Source: Bacteroidia bacterium (GTDB lineage Bacteria > Bacteroidota > Bacteroidia > Cytophagales > Cyclobacteriaceae). From it: a stretch of DNA of 64,000 nt. Shown piece after piece: positions 58,200 through 64,000 of the stretch. The stretch spans positions 1 through 64,000 of the forward strand of contig JAUILA010000022.1 of assembly GCA_030432655.1 (NCBI GenBank). The letters are read 5' to 3'. The first letter of the stretch is position 1, and every line of letters starts with the position of its first letter. The notes beneath the pieces were generated by a model. That model was given only the letters and a program-made list of their open reading frames with translations, was not told where the DNA came from and made no database searches. The position numbers and the translations under genes are program-made.

Positions 58200-60992
58200 A
58201 TGTCAAAACCGGAAAAAAAACTTTTCCTGCTCGATGCCTATGCGCTCATATACCGGGCGCATTTTGCCTTTAGCAGGAACCCTCGCATTAGCTCCAAAGG
58301 ATTGAACACCGGCGTGATGCTTGGGTTCACCAATACCCTACTGGAAGTAATCCAAAAACAGAAGCCCTCCCATATTGCCGTCGCTTTCGATACGTCGGCG
58401 CCCACCTTCAGGCATAAGGAATTCGAGGAATACAAGGCAAACCGCGAGGAAACTCCCGAAGATATCCGGATCAGCATCCCTATTGTCAAGGACATTGTCC
58501 GTGCTTTCAACATCCCGATCCTTGAGATGGACGGGTATGAGGCCGATGACATTATCGGGACCATTGCAAAACAAGCCGCGTCACATGGGTATGAGGTATT
58601 TATGATGACGCCGGACAAGGATTATGGTCAGCTCGTGCAGGACCATGTCTACCTTTATAAGCCATCCTACATGGGTAATGCTGTTGATGTCCTGGGTGTT
58701 CCGGAGGTCCTCAAAAAATGGGATATCGAACGCATTGACCAGGTCACTGACATGCTGGGTTTACTAGGCGACTCCTCCGATAATATACCCGGAATACCGG
58801 GCATCGGGCCTAAAACTGCTTCCAAACTTCTCAAACAATATGGATCAGTGGAAGGCATTATCGAGCATTCGGATGAGCTCAAGGGTAAACAAAAGGAGAA
58901 TGTGGTAACCTTTGCCGAGCAGGGCCTGCTTTCCAAACGGCTGGCCACTATCCATACCGAGGTTCCCATTGGTTTTGACGAAGATGCGCTGATTTATGAC
59001 GGACCGATCGAAGAAAAACTAAAACCCATTTTTGAAGAACTTGAATTCCGAACCATCAGCAAACGGGTTTTCGGGGAACAACCTTCCGCACAAACCAGCG
59101 AAGACGGGCAGCTTTCCATGTTCAGCCAGGCAAGCAAAGAAGCACTGGAGATTGATGAATCTTCAGAACCGCCAGAAAAAGAAACTATACGCAGTGCGGC
59201 CCACGACTATCACCTGGTAACCAGCGCGGAGGACCGCGAAGAACTCATCAGCTTCCTTGAAATACAGGACAGCTTTTGCTTTGATACGGAAACCAACAGC
59301 ATCGATGCCAATGAAGCGGAACTTGTCGGAATTGCATTTTCCTATGTGGAAGGCGAAGCGTTCTATGTTCCCGTCCCTCTTGACTTTGAAAAGGCTTCGG
59401 AAATTATTCAGGAGTTTAAGGAGGTACTGGAGAATGATGCAATTGAAAAGGTCGGACAGAATCTGAAATACGACATCCTGGTACTGAAAAAATATGGCAT
59501 AGACGTTGGCGGACCGATTTTCGATACGATGTTGGCGCATTACCTTGTCGAACCGGAAACCAAGCACAGCATGGACGCCATGGCTGAACAATACCTGAAT
59601 TACACGCCGGTTTCAATCACTGAGCTCCTGGGTCCGAAAGGGCGTAACCAAAAAAATATGAAGGACCTGACCCCGGAAGAGGTATATGAGTACGCCGCCG
59701 AAGATGCGGATATCACCCTTCGGCTGAAAGACAGGTTATCCGGTGAGATCCAGTCCGAATCCCTGAAAAAGTTATTGCACGAAGTGGAACTCCCGCTGGT
59801 GTATGTGCTGGCGGATATGGAATTCGAAGGCGTAAAAATTGATCAGGACGCTCTGAAAAATATGTCCTCGGAGCTACAGGACGAATCCCTCCGCGTACAG
59901 GAAGAAATATTTGAAATCGCCGGATGCGAGTTTAACATCGCTTCCCCCAAGCAACTGGGTGAGATTCTTTTTGAGCGGCTCAAGCTCATGGATAAGCCCA
60001 AAAAGACCAGGACCGGCCAGTACGCCACCGGTGAGGAAATCCTGAGCAGACTGGCGGGAAAACACGAAATCGCGCAGAAAATCCTTGATTTTCGCGAATA
60101 CCAGAAACTTAAATCCACCTACGTGGATGCACTGCCCCGTATGATCTCCCAACGTGACGGGCGTGTGCATACAGATTATAACCAGGCCGTCGCGGCGACC
60201 GGTCGATTGAGTTCAAATAACCCTAACCTGCAAAATATTCCAATCAGAACCGCCAAAGGAAGGGAAATCAGAAAAGCATTTGTTCCCCGTGATGAAGGTC
60301 ATCTGCTTTTGTCTGCCGATTATTCTCAAATTGAATTGCGGATCGTTGCTGCCCTGGCCGGTGATAAGGAAATGATTCAGGCGTTTCGTGAAGGACGTGA
60401 CATTCATACCACCACGGCGGCCAGGGTCTTCGGAGTTTCCATGGAAGAGGTAGATCCCAATATGCGCCGGAAAGCCAAAGAAGTTAATTTCGGCATCATT
60501 TACGGTATTTCAGCCTTTGGTCTTGCCCAGAACCTGAATATCTCCCGGACGGAAGCATCCGACATTATCAAAGCCTATTTTAAGGAATTCCCCGGGATCA
60601 GGGCGTATATGGATGAATCAATCGCCCGGGCCAAGGAGCAGGAATTTGTCGAAACCATCCTGGGGCGGAGACGCTATCTGCGGGACATTAATTCCAGGAA
60701 TGCCACGATGAGAGGTTATGCAGAAAGAAACGCGATCAATGCCCCCATCCAGGGAAGTGCGGCCGATATTATCAAGATGGCCATGATCAATATTTATCAA
60801 TGGCTTGAAACGGAGAATCTGAAAACCAAAATGATCATGCAGGTGCATGATGAACTTGTTTTTGATGTCCCCGCTGATGAAATGGATCGGGTCGAACCGA
60901 AAGTGATTGAACTGATGGAGAATGTGGTGAACCTGGATGTCCCTATGAAAGTCGAGGCTGGCAAGGGCGAAAACTGGCTGATTGCTCACTAG
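58200..60992 (+). CDS. polA: DNA polymerase I
   Basis: A 930-residue repair and Okazaki-fragment polymerase. It has the N-terminal 5'-3' nuclease domain (LFLLDAYALIYRAHFAF, MLGLLGDSSDNIPGIPGIGP). The 3'-5' exonuclease domain keeps its acidic residues (FDTETNSIDA, NLKYDILVLKKY, YAAEDADIT). The polymerase domain shows motif A (LSADYSQIELRIVAALAG), motif B (RRKAKEVNFGIIYGISAFGL) and motif C (MQVHDELVFDVP). Everything is intact. The ATG at 58200 is only 2 bp after the reading-frame-free GGGGC. The stop precedes the next gene by 2 bp. Confidence 0.98.
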   Translation: MSKPEKKLFLLDAYALIYRAHFAFSRNPRISSKGLNTGVMLGFTNTLLEVIQKQKPSHIAVAFDTSAPTFRHKEFEEYKANREETPEDIRISIPIVKDIVRAFNIPILEMDGYEADDIIGTIAKQAASHGYEVFMMTPDKDYGQLVQDHVYLYKPSYMGNAVDVLGVPEVLKKWDIERIDQVTDMLGLLGDSSDNIPGIPGIGPKTASKLLKQYGSVEGIIEHSDELKGKQKENVVTFAEQGLLSKRLATIHTEVPIGFDEDALIYDGPIEEKLKPIFEELEFRTISKRVFGEQPSAQTSEDGQLSMFSQASKEALEIDESSEPPEKETIRSAAHDYHLVTSAEDREELISFLEIQDSFCFDTETNSIDANEAELVGIAFSYVEGEAFYVPVPLDFEKASEIIQEFKEVLENDAIEKVGQNLKYDILVLKKYGIDVGGPIFDTMLAHYLVEPETKHSMDAMAEQYLNYTPVSITELLGPKGRNQKNMKDLTPEEVYEYAAEDADITLRLKDRLSGEIQSESLKKLLHEVELPLVYVLADMEFEGVKIDQDALKNMSSELQDESLRVQEEIFEIAGCEFNIASPKQLGEILFERLKLMDKPKKTRTGQYATGEEILSRLAGKHEIAQKILDFREYQKLKSTYVDALPRMISQRDGRVHTDYNQAVAATGRLSSNNPNLQNIPIRTAKGREIRKAFVPRDEGHLLLSADYSQIELRIVAALAGDKEMIQAFREGRDIHTTTAARVFGVSMEEVDPNMRRKAKEVNFGIIYGISAFGLAQNLNISRTEASDIIKAYFKEFPGIRAYMDESIARAKEQEFVETILGRRRYLRDINSRNATMRGYAERNAINAPIQGSAADIIKMAMINIYQWLETENLKTKMIMQVHDELVFDVPADEMDRVEPKVIELMENVVNLDVPMKVEAGKGENWLIAH

Positions 60993-60994
60993 AA

Positions 60995-61945
60995 ATGACT
61001 GAGTTATACACAAGTTCAGACATTGCCGCCGCGCATGACCGGATACGGCCTTATATACACAGGACGCCGGTACTTACCTCAGAAAGTCTGAACCAGATAA
61101 CCGGGGCATCCCTGTATTTCAAATGTGAGAACTTTCAGAAAGTAGGTGCTTTCAAGGCCCGAGGGGCAATAAACGCGGTTTTTTCCATGAATGAAACGGA
61201 ACGTAGTAAGGGCCTGACCACCCACAGCTCCGGAAATCATGCCCAGGCCATCGCCCTGGCGGCAAAGCTGGCCGGTGTCCCTGCATTTATCGTGATGCCA
61301 TCCAATGCGCCGAAAGTGAAAAAAGCCGCTGTGGCCGGCTATGGTGCGAAGATCATAGAATGTGAGCCTACACAAAAAGCCCGTGAGGAAGGGGTCATTA
61401 GGGTAGTCGAGGAAACCGGCGCTGCCTTTATCCATCCGTATAATGACAGGAGAATTATATGCGGACAAGCCACTGCGGCCAAAGAATTACTGGAAGATCT
61501 TGAATTATCACCGGATTTCCTGTTGGCGCCGGTTGGCGGCGGCGGACTCCTGAGTGGCAGTTCGCTGACGACCCATTTCCTTTCTCCTGAAACGAAGGTG
61601 ATCGGATGTGAGCCTTCCGGAGCTGATGATGCGTTCCGCTCCTTCCACAGCGGCAAAATTGAGCCCCTCGATAGTCCCAATACAATTGCAGACGGTCTAA
61701 GGACTTCGTTGGGTGAACGTACGTTCGAGGTGATCCGTGAGTATGTCGATGATATTCTCACCGTTGATGATGATGTAATCCTCAAGGCCATGCGCCTGAT
61801 CTGGGAACGAATGAAAATCATCGTCGAGCCTTCCTGCGCAGTACCACTTGCTATCATCCTGAAATACCCTGAAAAATTCAGCGGCAAACATTTAGGAGTA
61901 ATTTTAAGCGGCGGAAATGTAGACCTGGAATCGTTGTCTTTTTAA
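60995..61945 (+). CDS. PLP-dependent threonine dehydratase/serine racemase-family enzyme
   Basis: A 316-residue fold-type II PLP enzyme. The Schiff-base Lys is in FKARGAINAVF (about residue 53), in the context KCENFQKVGAF. The phosphate-binding Ser/Gly loop is HSSGNHAQAIA, and the glycine-rich VGGGGLLSGSSLT lies at about residue 180. The C-terminal regulatory domain of biosynthetic IlvA is absent, so a catabolic dehydratase or serine racemase is more likely. It starts 2 bp after polA. Confidence 0.93.
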   Translation: MTELYTSSDIAAAHDRIRPYIHRTPVLTSESLNQITGASLYFKCENFQKVGAFKARGAINAVFSMNETERSKGLTTHSSGNHAQAIALAAKLAGVPAFIVMPSNAPKVKKAAVAGYGAKIIECEPTQKAREEGVIRVVEETGAAFIHPYNDRRIICGQATAAKELLEDLELSPDFLLAPVGGGGLLSGSSLTTHFLSPETKVIGCEPSGADDAFRSFHSGKIEPLDSPNTIADGLRTSLGERTFEVIREYVDDILTVDDDVILKAMRLIWERMKIIVEPSCAVPLAIILKYPEKFSGKHLGVILSGGNVDLESLSF

Positions 61946-62105
61946 CCGGTATTTTCTAAATATAATTATCTCTGAATTCTTCCCGTTTGCCTGATACTTT
62001 CCTGTATAGATTAGACTAAATAGAAATTAGACAATGCACATTGATTCTTACTCGCGCCTGCGGTAATTTAACCCCTGAATCAATTGACCAACCAAACCTG
62101 TCTAA
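61946..62105. other. Intergenic gap with no recognised element
   Basis: A 160-bp gap between two plus-strand genes, AT-rich. I see no ORF, tRNA or strong hairpin. It probably carries the promoter of the cytochrome gene. Confidence 0.35.
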
Positions 62106-62558
62106 ATGAAAATCACCGTTTTACTGGTTGTATCCGCGCTTGCCTCCTATCTCTGTAATACACCGGCAGCAATTAATAAAACAACTGTGCCTTTTACAGG
62201 TAGCGCTGAAGTACAGGTTCAGGATTCAGTGGTCCTGGCGTTTTGTTATACCTGCCACAATCCGAAAGTAGCCTCGCACGATGAAATGCTTGCACCGCCC
62301 CTGGCAGGTATAAAAATGCAGTACATCAGGAATACAGGCACGCGAGATGAATTTATTGAGCGAATGAGTGGCTTTGTGAGTAATCCTACGGAAGAAAATG
62401 CCATTATGAAAGGCCCGGTCAACCGGTTTGGACTTATGCCCAAGCCAGCTCTGAGCAAGGAGCAGATTAAAGAAATTGTTGAATTTATTTATGACAATGA
62501 CATTCCTCAGCCGGAATGGTATGTGGATCATCACAGAAAAATGCACGGGGACCAGTAA
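62106..62558 (+). CDS. Exported c-type cytochrome
   Basis: A 150-residue protein with an N-terminal signal segment (residues 1-20). The haem-binding motif is FCYTCH (Cys47, Cys50, His51), and the axial Met is in FGLMPKP at about residue 107. The rest is helical. It is a single-haem electron carrier in the periplasm; the partner is not indicated by neighbours. Confidence 0.9.
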   Translation: MKITVLLVVSALASYLCNTPAAINKTTVPFTGSAEVQVQDSVVLAFCYTCHNPKVASHDEMLAPPLAGIKMQYIRNTGTRDEFIERMSGFVSNPTEENAIMKGPVNRFGLMPKPALSKEQIKEIVEFIYDNDIPQPEWYVDHHRKMHGDQ

Positions 62559-62609
62559 AAAGCAGCTTAACCGGCATGCCCCTAGTAATCAATCGCTTTT
62601 AAACAAAAA

Positions 62610-62637
62610 AACTCATGGCCCGGAAAGACCATGAGTT
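62610..62637. terminator. Bidirectional terminator between convergent genes
   Basis: A perfect 9-bp stem AACTCATGG/CCATGAGTT with a 10-nt loop. An A run precedes it and a T-rich stretch follows, so it can stop transcription of both the cytochrome gene and the convergent M1 peptidase gene. Confidence 0.85.
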
Positions 62638-62658
62638 CTTTATTTAATGGGAGCCGGA

Positions 62659-64000
62659 TTATTCCCTTGTCCCGCTCATATCAAACTCCCCGTACCCGGG
62701 AATATTCATAGTTCCAACGAATTCATCCTCCACAATAATCAGATTCTGCGTAATGTCAAAGGACTGACCCTGTACGGACAGGTTGAATCCAAATGACAGT
62801 TGGTTTCCGTTGAGTTGAATATCCTTCAACGAATATTCTCCGCCGGTCATTTCAAGCGTAATCTTTCCTTTGTAGCCATCTCCGTCCCTGGAAATGTTGA
62901 TAACGCCTCCTGTGGCGCCGTCAGGGGTATCGGTTGTATACTTCCAGGACCCTTCTGCATTTGCTGAGGCAGCTTCGTCTGCTTTCGCTTTAAATGCGTC
63001 GAACTTAGTGGCCTTGTCCACGCGGGGAAACATGTTATCGTTAAGTTCGGCATCCCCGGTAAGCTCTTCAGGATCCAGGTTAATACTTTCCACTTCTTTG
63101 TCAAACATGAACACTTTCGTAACCTCCTGCTCATTATACCTCCAGATCTCTGCAGGTATCTTTTCGGTCGATTTTGTTCCGTCTTTAAAGGTAAATTCAA
63201 GCAACAAAGGCGTTACCAGTCCACCGTTGTTTGCGAAAGTGACTTCATAATAATTCTTGTCAGCCATTTTCTGCATGATCGCCTCATCATCCACCCGGTT
63301 CTGGAATTCTCCGTAATACCTCGGGGCGGTAGCTATAAGTGAGAATGGCTCAGGTCCGTCTGAGAAATCCATTGTGCCCGCCTCATTCGCAGATATTTCA
63401 CCCTGCTGAACAGTCCTGCCTTTATTCTCCACGTCTCCCTGTTCATTTCTCATCCGGTACCACCTGACATCCTTAACAGCGACATCCACATAATCTACGC
63501 TGTAGAACCAGCCTCTCCAGAACCAATCCAGGTCAACCGCTGAAGCATCTTCCATTGTCCGGAAGAAATCTGCCGGTTTGGGATGCTTGAATTTCCAGCG
63601 GTTGGCATATTCCTTAAAAGCCGCGTCAAACAACTCGGGACCCATCACGACTTCCCGAAGTGCCGTAAGCGCTGCCGAAGGTTTGCCATACGCATTGTAT
63701 CCAAACTGAACTACCTGCTCGGAATTTGTCATGATCGGGCGGATATTCTCCTTATCGCCTTTCATATATGGGATCACCGATTTCGGGGTTCCCCAAACAA
63801 CATCCAGATCGGGATATCTTTCACGCTTCGTTTCCTTCTCAAGGAAGGTGTTCAGTCCTTCATCCATCCACGTCCACTGACGCTCATCCGAATTGACGAT
63901 CATCGGGAAATAATTATGCCCCACTTCATGCACGATCACGCTCACGTTGCCGTCCCGTGTCCGCTCCGAATACTGGCCATTTTCATCCGGCCTTCCATAA
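62659..64000 (-). CDS. M1-family metallopeptidase, 5' end cut off by the window edge
   Basis: The C-terminal 447 codons of a zinc aminopeptidase-like protein. The zinc motif HEVGH appears near the right edge, and the third ligand Glu in WTWMDEGLNTFLE follows 18 residues later. The frame continues without a stop to position 64000, so the gene begins outside. Downstream domains are the helical VDLDWFWRGWFYSVDYVDVA region and a C-terminal beta domain (DGDGYKGKITLEMTGGEYSL). Substrates are probably peptides in the periplasm or outside. Confidence 0.9.
   Translation of the reverse strand, partial: YGRPDENGQYSERTRDGNVSVIVHEVGHNYFPMIVNSDERQWTWMDEGLNTFLEKETKRERYPDLDVVWGTPKSVIPYMKGDKENIRPIMTNSEQVVQFGYNAYGKPSAALTALREVVMGPELFDAAFKEYANRWKFKHPKPADFFRTMEDASAVDLDWFWRGWFYSVDYVDVAVKDVRWYRMRNEQGDVENKGRTVQQGEISANEAGTMDFSDGPEPFSLIATAPRYYGEFQNRVDDEAIMQKMADKNYYEVTFANNGGLVTPLLLEFTFKDGTKSTEKIPAEIWRYNEQEVTKVFMFDKEVESINLDPEELTGDAELNDNMFPRVDKATKFDAFKAKADEAASANAEGSWKYTTDTPDGATGGVINISRDGDGYKGKITLEMTGGEYSLKDIQLNGNQLSFGFNLSVQGQSFDITQNLIIVEDEFVGTMNIPGYGEFDMSGTRE

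Noticed and set aside
1-64000. CRISPR arrays, rRNA genes and insertion sequences
   Set aside because: I looked for regularly spaced repeats, transposase motifs and rRNA-like sequence and found none. The repeats at 50.4-51.1 kb are not evenly spaced with unique spacers.

Overview
The window looks like a Bacteroidota chromosome, probably of the Cytophagales/Flavobacteriia type (inferred). Four things point there: a Bacteroidetes-type (MPF-B, TraE-TraN) conjugation system; promoters with the TAnnTTTG -7 motif, several with an upstream TTTG; almost no Shine-Dalgarno sequences except a strong one in front of rpsU; and families such as DUF2911, YwqK/MORN lipoproteins, PF13568 barrels and PD40-OmpA proteins.

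Region 1 (1 to about 22.1 kb) is one end of an integrative conjugative element. It ends next to a tRNA-Val(TAC) gene at 22149-22223. Nearly everything is on the minus strand. Reading with transcription, an excisionase-like HTH protein, a coiled-coil protein, a winged-helix-like protein and a small protein come first. They are followed by a MobC-type relaxosome protein, a MOBP-type relaxase, a LuxR-type HTH protein, a small Cys-rich protein, and then TraE, TraF, TraG (VirB4), two paralogous secreted proteins, a TraI-like protein, TraJ, TraK, TraL, TraM and TraN. A VirD4-type coupling protein and a lipoprotein with a barrel-like C-terminus close the run. Many junctions are ATGA overlaps, so this is one translationally coupled transfer operon of about 16 kb. 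Between this operon and the tRNA lie cargo and leading-region-like genes: a phosphodiester glycosidase, a weakly RteC-like protein, an aerolysin-like secreted protein on the plus strand, a RadC/JAB protein, a YozE-like protein and SSB. A large paired-stem structure sits just upstream of radC. The integrase and the far end of the element are outside the window.

Region 2 (22.3-42.8 kb) is ordinary chromosome: a sulfatase, an AsmA-like protein, ugd-uxs (UDP-glucose to UDP-xylose), an acyl-CoA dehydrogenase, rpsU-xerC/D-hpf, MscS, metK, an RsmI-like methylase, an AraC regulator, a PD40-OmpA protein, a MORN-repeat protein, RidA and LOG.

Region 3 (42.9-48.0 kb) holds an aspartyl protease-PDZ protein, then a four-gene type III polyketide synthase locus: an FAD oxidoreductase, a UbiA prenyltransferase, the type III PKS and a methyltransferase. 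It probably makes a modified, possibly prenylated, phenolic lipid or quinone.

Region 4 (48.0-64.0 kb) holds a nitroreductase, an M14 peptidase, a small repeat-flanked GIY-YIG element (50.36-51.06 kb), and a photolyase-family protein that lacks the usual iron-sulfur cysteine cluster. After these come outer-membrane proteins, an amidase, DinB, dienelactone hydrolase, polA, a PLP-dependent dehydratase/racemase, a cytochrome c and a truncated M1 peptidase at the right edge.
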